Shown here one piece after another: positions 14,495 through 22,134 of a DNA stretch of 25,041 bases (position 1 is the first letter of the stretch; each line of letters opens with the position of its first letter). The stretch is from Bacteroidota bacterium. Lineage in GTDB: Bacteria > Bacteroidota > Bacteroidia > Chitinophagales > Chitinophagaceae. The stretch spans positions 1-25,041 of the forward strand of contig JAEZDA010000049.1 in assembly GCA_023433345.1 (NCBI GenBank), read 5' to 3'. The position numbers and the translations under genes are program-made. The notes beneath the pieces were generated by a model. The model did not search any database and had not been told where the DNA came from. It worked only from the letters and a program-made list of their open reading frames with translations.

Positions 14495-16606
14495 ATGAAT
14501 ATCATTCAAAACCGCCCCATCGCAGAACTGGGCTCACGATTTATTGAACCACAATATTTGCCTGATGGTAAGGATGAATATTATTTGAGAGATGAGCAAT
14601 TCAATGCCGGGAAAAAGTTTCAACCATTAACTGCTGAGCAGGTAAACATTTTAATAAGGAATCAAAACACGAGCGACAACTGGGAAAATATTCTTGTGTC
14701 GGAAAGTTTTGTTGCCGCCCACGTAAGAAACTGCAAGTTTTTCGGAAAGATAAGGATCGGTGCTTTGCCTGCTGTTTACCGTGAGTTTCACGACATCCGC
14801 TTACAGGTAGGGCTTTACAACAGCACCATCATTAATTGCGATTTCGGAGACAATGTTTGCATAGATAATGTGAATTATCTCAGCCACTACATTATTGCCG
14901 ATGATGTGATGATCTCTAATGTAAATGAGCTGTCCACAACCAGCCATGCGAAATTCGGCAACGGAATGGTGAAGGAAGGTGAGGATGAAAAGATCAGGAC
15001 ATGGGTGGAAGTTTGCAATGAAAACGCAGGCCGAAGTATCATTCCCTTTAACGGCATGCTTCCCGGTGACGCTTACCTGTGGAGCAGAAATCGTGATGAT
15101 GAAGCGCTGCAGGAAAAATTTAAAGAATTCGCAGAACAGAAATTTGATACGAGGCGTGGGTATTACGGCACTATCGGCAAACGAACTGTTATAAAAAACA
15201 GCAGAATAATAAAGGATGCCATCATTGGATCTGACGCTTACATAAAAGGAGCAAACAAGTTAAAAAACCTCACCATCAACAGCGATGCAGCGAGAAAAAG
15301 CCAGATCGGGGAAGGCTGCGAACTGGTAAACGGAGTTGTGGGATTTGGTTGCAGGATCTTTTATGGTGTAAAGGCTGTGCGGTTTATCCTCTCATCTCAT
15401 TCGCAGTTGAAGTATGGTGCGCGGCTTATTAATTCCTACCTCGGCAATAATTCCACCATCTCATGTTGCGAGGTGCTCAACTCGCTAATATTTCCATCCC
15501 ATGAGCAACATCACAACAATTCCTTCCTTTGTGCATCGATGATCATGGGGCAAAGTAATATTGCGGCAGGAGCCACCATAGGCAGCAATCATAACAGCAG
15601 GAGCCCGGATGGTGAGATCATTGCCGGGCGAGGGTTTTGGCCTGGCCTGTGCGTAAGTTTGAAACACAACTCCAGGTTCGCCTCCTTTACTTTAATAGCA
15701 AAAGCTGATTACAGCGCTGAATTAAATATCCCGGTTCCGTTTTGCCTTGTTTCTAATGACTATGCAAACGACAGGCTTCTTATCACTCCGGCATTTTGGT
15801 TCGTCTACAATATGTATGCTCTCGAAAGGAATTCATGGAAATACCAGGACAGAGACAGGCGCACCGGCAAACTCCAGAGAATTGAATACGATTATCTCGC
15901 GCCTGACACCATCAATGAAATATTTGATGCGCTGCAACTTTTCAGTAAGCTGGAAATAAACAGTGATGGTAGCGCCCTTACGACGGGTTGGGAAAACAGC
16001 AAAAGGAACACGGTTATTCTTAAAGTGCCACAGGCAACAGAGATATTTAAAAGTCTGATAAAATACTATGCAGGCTGCATACTATTGGATCACCTTTCTG
16101 ATAACGATTTTCCTGATTTCGAAGCCTTTCGATCTTCTCTTCCCGCAATGGTTTCAAGATCAAGCTGGATTAATGTGGGCGGACAACTCATTCAAAAAGA
16201 AAAAATTGAAACGCTTAAAAGGAATATTAAGAAGGGTGAACTAAAAGACTGGGATGACGTTCACATGTTTTATCGCGAGCAGGGTAAGCAGTACGACCAT
16301 GATAAACTTGCCCATGCAATTACAAGCCTCTTAGAGCTAAGCAATGTTACAATCAAGCAGTTCGACAAAAATTATTTTCATTCCCTCCTGGATGAGGTAC
16401 TAAAGATAAAGGCCTGGATGGTAAAAGGGATTTATGATTCACGGTCAAAAGATTACTCCAATCCATTTCGTAAAATGGTTTATGAAAACGATGAGGAAAT
16501 GAAGAAGGTTGTGGGTTCGCTGGAAAACAACAGCTTCATTCAATTGCAATACAAAAAACTGGATGAGCTTCAGAATTCGGTCACTTTGGCGAAAAGTTTG
16601 CAATAA
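14495..16606 (+). CDS. DUF4954 family protein, left-handed beta-helix (function unknown)
   Basis: The 703-residue protein resembles the Bacteroidota DUF4954 family. The N-terminal two thirds contain hexapeptide-type turns of a left-handed parallel beta-helix, as in nucleotidyl/acyl transferases such as GlmU (examples: YNSTIINCDFGDNVCI, IKDAIIGSDAYIKGANKLKN, LINSYLGNNSTISCCEVL). A His-rich block HEQHHNN at 336-342 and GSNHNSR at 363-369 lie in adjacent coils and look like a conserved pocket. From ~430 the protein is mostly helical. No signal peptide is seen, so it is cytosolic. Its position 39 nt behind glmS suggests a part in amino-sugar or nucleotide-sugar metabolism, but no reaction is known to me. 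It should not be named GlmU: the pyrophosphorylase motif GTA-x-R is absent. Confidence 0.82.
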   Translation: MNIIQNRPIAELGSRFIEPQYLPDGKDEYYLRDEQFNAGKKFQPLTAEQVNILIRNQNTSDNWENILVSESFVAAHVRNCKFFGKIRIGALPAVYREFHDIRLQVGLYNSTIINCDFGDNVCIDNVNYLSHYIIADDVMISNVNELSTTSHAKFGNGMVKEGEDEKIRTWVEVCNENAGRSIIPFNGMLPGDAYLWSRNRDDEALQEKFKEFAEQKFDTRRGYYGTIGKRTVIKNSRIIKDAIIGSDAYIKGANKLKNLTINSDAARKSQIGEGCELVNGVVGFGCRIFYGVKAVRFILSSHSQLKYGARLINSYLGNNSTISCCEVLNSLIFPSHEQHHNNSFLCASMIMGQSNIAAGATIGSNHNSRSPDGEIIAGRGFWPGLCVSLKHNSRFASFTLIAKADYSAELNIPVPFCLVSNDYANDRLLITPAFWFVYNMYALERNSWKYQDRDRRTGKLQRIEYDYLAPDTINEIFDALQLFSKLEINSDGSALTTGWENSKRNTVILKVPQATEIFKSLIKYYAGCILLDHLSDNDFPDFEAFRSSLPAMVSRSSWINVGGQLIQKEKIETLKRNIKKGELKDWDDVHMFYREQGKQYDHDKLAHAITSLLELSNVTIKQFDKNYFHSLLDEVLKIKAWMVKGIYDSRSKDYSNPFRKMVYENDEEMKKVVGSLENNSFIQLQYKKLDELQNSVTLAKSLQ

Positions 16607-16613
16607 TATCCCC

Positions 16614-16627
16614 CGGAAATATTTCCG
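16614..16627. repeat. Palindrome CGGAAATATTTCCG
   Basis: A perfect 14-bp palindrome lies 7 bp after the DUF4954 stop codon and 26 bp before the next ATG. It could be an operator for the downstream lipoprotein gene or an mRNA 3' structure. There is no T-run. Confidence 0.5.
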
Positions 16628-16653
16628 CAACCTGAATTAAAAATTTTTACAAC

Positions 16654-17163
16654 ATGAAAAGAATTCTTTCATTGGCCGCGATGGCTCTAATTTTCGCATC
16701 CTGCCAAAGCCAACAAAAAGAAAGTGAAATAACTACGGAATCTGCCGACACTACTATGTCTACGCCGGCCGAAACTACTACCACAACAACTTATACTCAG
16801 TACCGAGACGGCGATGTGAAAATGGTAGAGAAGAAGGTGATGGTTTATCGTAATGGTAACTGGGTTGTTGCTGATTCTGATGTAACGATGAGCAATGGTG
16901 CTGTTGTGAAAGTAAATGGTGATGTAGTTAAAGATGGAAAAACGCGCAGGCTGGAAGATGGCGAGGTTGTGAACACTTCCGGTGATTTCTTCGACAGAAC
17001 GGGAAATGCTCTGTCTAATGCGTGGGAAGATACAAAGGAAGGAGCATCTGATGCATGGGATGCAACAAAGGAAGGAGCTAAAGATGCAGGTGAGGCGATA
17101 AAAAAAGGAGCAAATAAAGTTGGCGAAAAAACAAAAGATGTGGTGAACGATATTAAAGACTAA
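16654..17163 (+). CDS. Lipoprotein with LEA-like 11-residue repeats
   Basis: The 169-residue protein has a signal peptide ending in a lipobox FASC with acceptor C17. Residues ~25-47 are a Thr/Ser/Glu-rich linker. Residues ~50-108 (YRDGDVKMVEKKV, VVKVNGDVVKDGKTRRLEDGE) resemble the small beta domain annotated DUF6799 in Bacteroidota. Residues 123-166 consist of four 11-residue units, AWEDTKEGASD, AWDATKEGAKD, AGEAIKKGANK, VGEKTKDVVND, a pattern like group 3 LEA proteins: amphipathic, charged, without Cys. The first two units are also near-identical at DNA level (33-bp repeat, 17020-17085), so the repeat grew by tandem duplication. It may be a stress- or desiccation-related envelope protein; that is inference from the repeats only. 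Confidence 0.75.
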   Translation: MKRILSLAAMALIFASCQSQQKESEITTESADTTMSTPAETTTTTTYTQYRDGDVKMVEKKVMVYRNGNWVVADSDVTMSNGAVVKVNGDVVKDGKTRRLEDGEVVNTSGDFFDRTGNALSNAWEDTKEGASDAWDATKEGAKDAGEAIKKGANKVGEKTKDVVNDIKD

Positions 17164-17166
17164 AAA

Positions 17167-17208
17167 TAGTCGGTAGTCAACAGTCTGTAGTCCATAGTCA
17201 ATAGCAAA
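17167..17208 (+). repeat. Heptamer tandem array (TAGTCNN x6)
   Basis: Units are TAGTCGG, TAGTCAA, CAGTCTG, TAGTCCA, TAGTCAA, TAGCAAA. The array starts 3 bp after the stop of the LEA-like lipoprotein gene, between convergent genes. GGCTATCGGG follows at 17213-17222, directly touching the aroQ stop codon. Confidence 0.9.
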
Positions 17209-17222
17209 ACCTGGCTATCGGG

Positions 17223-17648
17223 CTACAGATTTTCAACTAAATATTCAACTGCCAATTGATATCCAGTTAGGCCTAACCCGCTGATGACACCTGCGCTTTT
17301 CCCCGACACGTGAGATAATTTTCTGAACTCCTCCCTTCCAAAAATATTTGAGATGTGCACTTCAATAACCGGTGCAGTAACTGCCGCAACCGCATCTCCG
17401 ATTGCAACGGAAGTATGTGTATAGCCACCGGGGTTAAGCACTATTCCGTTTGATTCAAAACCCACCCGCTGTATTTCGTTGATCAACTCACCTTCTAAAT
17501 TGCTTTGGAAGAAACTCAATTCGACAGCTGGAAATTTAGCACGAAGTATTTCAAGATATTTTTCAAACGGAATGTTGCCGTAAATATCTGTTTGGCGTTT
17601 ACCCAACAGGTTAAGATTCGGGCCGTTGATTATTGCGATCTTTTTCAT
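17223..17648 (-). CDS. aroQ: 3-dehydroquinate dehydratase, type II
   Basis: The 141-residue enzyme dehydrates 3-dehydroquinate to 3-dehydroshikimate in the shikimate pathway. It is the dodecameric flavodoxin-like type II form. Active-site residues are in place: GPNLNLLGKR (9-18), catalytic Y23, N72 in LNPGGYTHTS (71-80), EVHISN with H98, and R105. The ATG overlaps the carA stop as ATGA (17645-17648), so translation is probably coupled to carA. The two enzymes belong to different pathways, aromatic amino acids versus arginine/pyrimidine. The gene end touches a GCTATCGGG element and a heptamer array. Confidence 0.97.
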   Translation of the reverse strand: MKKIAIINGPNLNLLGKRQTDIYGNIPFEKYLEILRAKFPAVELSFFQSNLEGELINEIQRVGFESNGIVLNPGGYTHTSVAIGDAVAAVTAPVIEVHISNIFGREEFRKLSHVSGKSAGVISGLGLTGYQLAVEYLVENL

Positions 17649-18751
17649 TTATTATTTTCCATCATTTCGATAAAAGAATCAAAAAGGTAGCGGCTATCGT
17701 GGGGACCGGGAGTAGCTTCGGGGTGGTATTGAACTGAAAAGGCCTTTTTATTTTTCAGGCGAATTCCTTCGATGCTGTTATCATTCAGGTTAACATGTGT
17801 CACTTCAACATCAGGGTTGGCCTTTACAGATTCCGGGTCAACGCCAAAACCATGATTTTGTGTGGTGATCTCACTTCGCCCGGTGATAAGGTTTTTCACA
17901 GGGTGGTTCAATCCGCGGTGGCCGTGATGCATTTTAAATGTGGTTATGCCATTTGCGAGCGCGAGCAGCTGATGGCCGAGACAAATGCCAAATAAAGGCT
18001 TATCCAGGGCAAGTATTTTTTTGACTGTATCCACAGCATAATGCATCGGAGCAGGATCGCCGGGGCCATTGCTGATGAAATAACCGTTAGGGTTAAACGC
18101 TTCTAATTCTTCAAAAGAAGTCTTCGCGTTGAAAACCTTTACATGGGCACCTCTTTCCGTAAGACATTTCAGAATATTTTTCTTAACTCCAAAGTCGAGC
18201 ACTGCTACCTTAAGCTTAGTATTTCCATCTTTTAATTCATAGGGTTCGGGCGTACTTACAACAGAGGCAAGCTCCAGCCCATCCATCGAAGGAACCTTTG
18301 CCAATTGGTTTTTCAAAGAGTCTACATCACTGCCGTCAGAAGAAACGATACAGTTCATCGCACCTTTTTGCCGAACGTGAGTAACCAGGGCCCTCGTGTC
18401 CACTCCTTCTATGGCCACTATATCCTGATCTTCCAGGTATTGCTGTAAAGAAGACTTGGAACCGTGCCTGCTGAATTTTTCTTCGAGGCTTTTGCCTATG
18501 ATGGCCTTCACCTTCACTCCATCGCTTTCAACATCCACATCAAGCACACCATAATTTCCTACATGTGCTGTGTTCATTATTAAAACCTGCCCGTAGTAGC
18601 TCGGATCAGTGAATACCTCCTGATAGCCGGTCATTCCCGTGTTAAAACAAAGCTCACCGGTGGCGGTTCCAAGTTTACCAAAAGGTTTGCCTTCTATAAT
18701 CGTTCCATCTGCAAGAACAAGGTATGCTTTACGGGAAATCAAATCAGCCAT
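17645..18751 (-). CDS. carA: Carbamoyl-phosphate synthase small subunit
   Basis: The 368-residue glutaminase subunit supplies ammonia to CarB for carbamoyl phosphate, used in arginine and pyrimidine synthesis. The N-terminal CarA-specific domain includes FNTGMTGYQEVFTDPSY. The C-terminal class I glutaminase domain has the nucleophile C257 in GICLGHQL, and H343 and E345 in QYHPEATPG, so the catalytic triad is intact. carB is not in the window. It lies after the rplQ terminator, so it probably has its own promoter, and it overlaps aroQ by 4 nt. Confidence 0.97.
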   Translation of the reverse strand: MADLISRKAYLVLADGTIIEGKPFGKLGTATGELCFNTGMTGYQEVFTDPSYYGQVLIMNTAHVGNYGVLDVDVESDGVKVKAIIGKSLEEKFSRHGSKSSLQQYLEDQDIVAIEGVDTRALVTHVRQKGAMNCIVSSDGSDVDSLKNQLAKVPSMDGLELASVVSTPEPYELKDGNTKLKVAVLDFGVKKNILKCLTERGAHVKVFNAKTSFEELEAFNPNGYFISNGPGDPAPMHYAVDTVKKILALDKPLFGICLGHQLLALANGITTFKMHHGHRGLNHPVKNLITGRSEITTQNHGFGVDPESVKANPDVEVTHVNLNDNSIEGIRLKNKKAFSVQYHPEATPGPHDSRYLFDSFIEMMENNK

Positions 18752-18811
18752 GTTTCAGTATTTCGGTGTACAAAGAAAATAAATAAGTTGTTCTTACTCA
18801 TGAGGGTGCAT

Positions 18812-18842
18812 AAAAAAAGCAAACCATAAGAGTTTGCTTTTT
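18812..18842 (-). terminator. Terminator of the alpha operon (after rplQ)
   Basis: On the minus strand an AAAAAGCAAAC / GTTTGCTTTTT stem with a 7-nt loop is followed by a U7 run (18818-18812). It starts 20 nt after the rplQ stop and separates the ribosomal operon from carA-aroQ. Confidence 0.9.
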
Positions 18843-18862
18843 CATATAAGATCTTTGAATCA

Positions 18863-19624
18863 TTACGCTTCCCTGCCGCCTTTTAATTTATCCTGTAATT
18901 CTTTCAGTTCATCCATTTTGCCGTCGGCTGCTAATTGAGCTTGTTCAGGCCAGGTTGTTGTATCCATTCCGGAGAATGAGCCTTCAGAAGAATCGAGAAT
19001 TTCTTTCAACCTTTCCGGAGTAGCCGCCGCCATTTCTGAGAAGCTGGTAATACCGCCTGCGATCAAAGCTTCAGAAGCTTTCGGGCCGATCCCTTCGATA
19101 AGTTTAAGATCGTCTCCTTTTGCAGCTTTCTTTCTCGCAGCAGGTTTAGCTTCAGATGTTGAAGCATCACCTTCAGCCTTCTTCTTACCACCGGAGCGAC
19201 GTGTTTTCTTAACTGGTTCCGCAGCATCAGAAATTCCTTTGCCGTAGATCTCGTTGAAATCAACCAACTCTATCATTGCCATTTCAGCATTATCACCGAT
19301 ACGAGCTCCGAGTTTGATGATCCTTGTATAACCACCCGGGCGTGCAGCAACCTTCGGCGCAACGTTGGTGAACAGCTCCTTCACAGCCTGTTTGTCGTTC
19401 AGGTAGCTGAACACAAGCCTGTGGTTGTGCATAATCTGCTCTTTAGACTCTGTGTATTTTGTTTTGGTGATCAGCGGCTCGATGTAAGTACGAAGAGCTT
19501 TCGCTTTAGCCAAAGTGGTAGTGATCCTTTTGTGAGTGATCAATTGAGAACCGAGGTTCATAAGCAATGCTCTTCTGTGAGAAGCGGTTCTGCTTAAATT
19601 GTTTTGTTTGTTTCCGTGACGCAT
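18863..19624 (-). CDS. rplQ: 50S ribosomal protein L17 with C-terminal HhH extension
   Basis: The protein has 253 residues, about twice the ~127 of E. coli L17. Residues 1-~128 are the L17 core (MRHGNKQNNLSRTASHRRAL, ITTTLAKAKALR, RPGGYTRIIKLGARIGDNAEMAMIEL). Residues ~130-170 are a low-complexity Lys/Ala/Glu linker (GGKKKAEGD, AARKKAAKG). Residues 171-253 form a second domain, DDLKLIEGIGPKASEAL (helix-hairpin-helix with GIGPKA), then TWPEQAQLAADGKMDELKELQ. HhH domains of this type also extend other ribosomal proteins in Bacteroidota. The extension is in frame, with codon use like the core. L17 sits near the exit tunnel on the 50S subunit. The extension may bind rRNA or a nucleic acid nearby; that is inference. 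It is last in the operon and followed by a terminator. Confidence 0.95.
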   Translation of the reverse strand: MRHGNKQNNLSRTASHRRALLMNLGSQLITHKRITTTLAKAKALRTYIEPLITKTKYTESKEQIMHNHRLVFSYLNDKQAVKELFTNVAPKVAARPGGYTRIIKLGARIGDNAEMAMIELVDFNEIYGKGISDAAEPVKKTRRSGGKKKAEGDASTSEAKPAARKKAAKGDDLKLIEGIGPKASEALIAGGITSFSEMAAATPERLKEILDSSEGSFSGMDTTTWPEQAQLAADGKMDELKELQDKLKGGREA

Positions 19625-19679
19625 GACATTTTTGTTTTAATTCCTTCGCACCGTGTCAGGAATTGCGAAGTACTTTATT

Positions 19680-19719
19680 AATTTGATAATTCGACAATTT
19701 GAAAATTTGGAAATTGAAA
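19680..19719. repeat. Octamer tandem array (AATTTGAN x5) inside the alpha operon
   Basis: AATTTGAT, AATTCGAC, AATTTGAA, AATTTGGA and AATTGAAA are contiguous. They lie in the rpoA-rplQ spacer (19625-19782), together with the palindrome at 19749-19766. Confidence 0.8.
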
Positions 19720-19748
19720 GTCGATAAAATGCATTATCAAATTTTCAA

Positions 19749-19766
19749 CCCCGATAGCTATCGGGG
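19749..19766. repeat. Perfect palindrome CCCCGATAGCTATCGGGG
   Basis: An 18-bp perfect palindrome lies 16 bp after the rpoA stop codon. It can form a hairpin with a small loop in RNA. There is no T-run, so it should not end transcription into rplQ. Its half GCTATCGGG recurs at 17214-17222, next to the aroQ stop. Confidence 0.85.
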
Positions 19767-19782
19767 CACATTCCCAAATCAA

Positions 19783-20778
19783 CTACTCGTCATCTAATTT
19801 CAATTTGCTAAGGTCCATCCCGAAGCTAAGGCCGCGATCGTGTAATACAGAATCGATCTCGCTCAAAGATTTTTGGCCGAAGTTGCGGAATTTCATCAGG
19901 TCTTCCTGCTCATATTGAACAAGTTCGCTGAGAGAGTTGATCTTTGCAGCTTTCAGGCAGTTGAATGCACGAACTGAAAGATCCAGATCTTCAAGAGGCG
20001 TTTTCAGCATCTTGCGAAGTTGAAGCGTTTGTTCATCTACAAGATCTTCTTTCTTATCTTCCTTAGTATCAAAAGTGATGTTCTCATCTGTAATGATCAT
20101 CAGGTGCTGAATAAGAATGCGGCTTGCCTGCTTAACAGCTTCTTCAGGGTGGATGGTTCCATCGGTTACCACTTCCATCACCAGCTTTTCAAAATCTGTA
20201 CGCTGTTCAACCCTTGTATTTTCGATCAGATACTTTACGTTTTTAATCGGGGTGTAAATAGCATCAACAGGAATATATCCGAAGTGTGAGCTCTTATCTT
20301 TATGCTCTTCTGCAGGTACATAACCGCGGCCCTTGCCGATGGTAAGTTCGATATCAAACTTGGCGCTGTTATCAAGCGTGCAGATGAGTAATTCAGGATT
20401 CATCACTTCAAATGCCGGAGAAGCTTCCCCGATCATTCCCGCAGTGAATTCAGTTTTATTTTTTATAGAAAGCGTTACTTTCTCAACATTCACTTCATGA
20501 TCAACCTTAAGTTTGAAACGAACCTGTTTCAGGTTAAGAATGATTTCGGTGACGTCTTCCGTAATGCCCTTTAAGGTTGCAAATTCATGATCTGCACCTG
20601 CAATGTTAATTCCTATGATGGCATAACCTTCAAGGGAGTTAAGCAATACGCGGCGCAATGCGTTTCCGATGGTAACGCCATAGCCTGGTTCCAACGGGCG
20701 GAACTCGAACTGGGCTTCAAAATCGGTTGCCTTCTGAAGAACAATTTTATCCGGCTTAACGAAATTTAAAATGGCCAT
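19783..20778 (-). CDS. rpoA: DNA-directed RNA polymerase alpha subunit
   Basis: The protein is 331 residues from the ATG at 20778 (MAILNFVKPDKI). The N-terminal dimerisation domain (~1-230) shows FEFRPLEPGYGVTIGNALRR and LLNSLEGYAI; the C-terminal domain (~260-320) shows LEDLDLSVRAFNCLKAA and LMKFRNFGQKSLSEID, the helix-hairpin-helix part that contacts UP elements and activators. The open frame runs upstream into rpsD (to 20889), but that extension is not alpha-like and is rejected. The gene is within the alpha operon, 58 nt after rpsD; the leader is A-rich without a Shine-Dalgarno sequence. Confidence 0.98.
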   Translation of the reverse strand: MAILNFVKPDKIVLQKATDFEAQFEFRPLEPGYGVTIGNALRRVLLNSLEGYAIIGINIAGADHEFATLKGITEDVTEIILNLKQVRFKLKVDHEVNVEKVTLSIKNKTEFTAGMIGEASPAFEVMNPELLICTLDNSAKFDIELTIGKGRGYVPAEEHKDKSSHFGYIPVDAIYTPIKNVKYLIENTRVEQRTDFEKLVMEVVTDGTIHPEEAVKQASRILIQHLMIITDENITFDTKEDKKEDLVDEQTLQLRKMLKTPLEDLDLSVRAFNCLKAAKINSLSELVQYEQEDLMKFRNFGQKSLSEIDSVLHDRGLSFGMDLSKLKLDDE

Positions 20779-20822
20779 ATTTTGTATTGATGTTTTAATG
20801 AATAATGTGAAAGCAATTCTTG

Positions 20823-20836
20823 TAGCAGCGATGCTA
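20823..20836 (-). other. Stem-loop directly after the rpsD stop codon
   Basis: On the minus strand TAGCA, loop TCGC, TGCTA (5 bp) begins at the base after the TAA stop. No U-tract follows. It is one of five similar stop-proximal stem-loops in this operon. Confidence 0.5.
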
Positions 20837-21442
20837 TTACTTCGAATACAATTCCACGATAAGTTGCTCCTTGATATTCTCAGGAACACTTTCTCTTTCC
20901 GGGTAAGTGATGAAAGTACCTTTCATATCACCTTCACTCCAGTCTAACCAATTAAACTTTGCGTTTTTACCGCGTAGGTTTCCTGTGATAGACTCATTAA
21001 CGGCGCTTTTATTTTTCAATCCCACAACATCTCCGGGTTTGCAGCTGTAGCTGGGGATATTGATAACGTCTCCGTTAACAGTGATATGCTTGTGGCTTAC
21101 CAACTGGCGTGCTGCCTGGCGGCTTGGAGCAATACCCATTCTGAAAACGGTATTGTCTAAGCGTGCTTCAAGAAGCTTTATCAGGTTTTCACCTGTAACG
21201 CCTCTTTTACGGGCAGCTTCATCAAAGGTTTTACGAAATTGTTTTTCAAGCAAACCGTAGGTGTACTTTGCTTTTTGCTTTTCTTTCAGCTGAAGACCAT
21301 ATTCGCTAAGGGTTTTGCGCTTTTTTGTTGCGCCATGCTGACCGGGAGGATTGCTGTTTTTAGTCAGCCATTTTCCGTTTCCGGTAATAGGTTCACCGAA
21401 CCTGCGGGAGATCTTGGTTTTTGGACCAGTGTAACGTGCCAT
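20837..21442 (-). CDS. rpsD: 30S ribosomal protein S4
   Basis: The 201-residue primary 16S rRNA binder is the usual length. It begins MARYTGPKTKISRRFGEP, a typical Bacteroidota S4 N-terminus without the zinc cysteines of some S4 proteins. The S4 RNA-binding domain (~93-155) shows LEARLDNTVFRMGIAPSRQAARQLVSH and ITVNGDVINIPSY. In E. coli S4 represses its own operon by binding the rpsM leader; no matching pseudoknot could be recognised here. It lies between rpsK (139-nt spacer) and rpoA. Confidence 0.98.
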   Translation of the reverse strand: MARYTGPKTKISRRFGEPITGNGKWLTKNSNPPGQHGATKKRKTLSEYGLQLKEKQKAKYTYGLLEKQFRKTFDEAARKRGVTGENLIKLLEARLDNTVFRMGIAPSRQAARQLVSHKHITVNGDVINIPSYSCKPGDVVGLKNKSAVNESITGNLRGKNAKFNWLDWSEGDMKGTFITYPERESVPENIKEQLIVELYSK

Positions 21443-21559
21443 AGTTTTTTTTCATTTCGATTTTTTTTGAAACGGTGAACTGATCGGTAAAAAATCGTAA
21501 AAAATTAATCAGTCACCCTTTGGTAAAATGAACCGTATGGCGATTCAATATGTTATTTG

Positions 21560-21576
21560 AACAGGCCTTGCCTGTT
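21560..21576 (-). other. Stem-loop after the rpsK stop codon
   Basis: AACAGGC / GCCTGTT form a perfect 7-bp stem with a 3-nt loop, 5 nt past the rpsK stop. The sequence after it (CAAATAACATAT) is not a U-tract, so it is unlikely to terminate transcription. Confidence 0.6.
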
Positions 21577-21581
21577 TCATT

Positions 21582-21992
21582 TTATACTCTTCTTTTCTTT
21601 GGAGGACGGCAACCGTTGTGAGGAAGCGGTGTGATGTCTTTTATCATAACCACTTCGATACCGTTTTGAGAAAGAGAACGGATCGCACCTTCACGGCCGC
21701 TGCCCGGACCTTTAACGTATACATCCACCTTTTTCAACCCTGCATCCAGTGCAGTTTTTGCAGCATCAGCGCCTGCCATCTGGGCTGCATAAGGAGTATT
21801 TTTCTTACTTCCTTTAAAACCCATTTTACCAGCGGAAGACCATGAAATCACCTGGCCTTGTTTGTTGGTAAGGCTGATGATAATGTTGTTGAAGCTTGCA
21901 ACGATGTGTGCATCGCCGTAGCTGTCAACCTTTACTACTCTTTTTTTGGCGGCAGCTTTCGCTCCTTGTTTTCCGCCCTGTGCTTTTGCCAT
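21582..21992 (-). CDS. rpsK: 30S ribosomal protein S11
   Basis: The 136-residue protein of the 30S platform has its conserved blocks GDAHIVASFNNIIISLT, SWSSAGKMGFKGSKKNTPYAAQ, VYVKGPGSGREGAIRSL and DITPLPHNGCRPPKKRRV at the C-terminus. The N-terminus (MAKAQGGKQGAKAAAKKRVV) is a basic tail. It is separated from rpsM by 142 nt and preceded by an A-rich leader (ACAAAAAAATT) instead of a Shine-Dalgarno sequence. Confidence 0.98.
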   Translation of the reverse strand: MAKAQGGKQGAKAAAKKRVVKVDSYGDAHIVASFNNIIISLTNKQGQVISWSSAGKMGFKGSKKNTPYAAQMAGADAAKTALDAGLKKVDVYVKGPGSGREGAIRSLSQNGIEVVMIKDITPLPHNGCRPPKKRRV

Positions 21993-22103
21993 AATTTTTT
22001 TGTAGGTAATCGTTATTAAATTTCCTGTTTCCAGGCTTGCATCATCCTCCTGCGGCCCTTGCTATCTGGCATGATACAAAAAATACGGGGCCATATTAAT
22101 AAG

Positions 22104-22126
22104 GATACCGGGAAGAACCCGGCATC
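22104..22126 (-). other. Stem-loop after the rpsM stop codon
   Basis: GATxCCGGG pairs with CCCGGxATC (8 bp, one A/C mismatch, 5-nt loop), 8 nt after the rpsM stop. It is GC-rich with no U-run behind it. The 142-nt rpsM-rpsK spacer is long for this operon. Confidence 0.6.
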
Positions 22127-22134
22127 ATCATTTA

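Noticed and set aside
20779..20889. N-terminal extension of rpoA by 37 residues
   Set aside because: Overlaps rpsD and is unlike alpha; the family start MAILNF at 20778 is clear.
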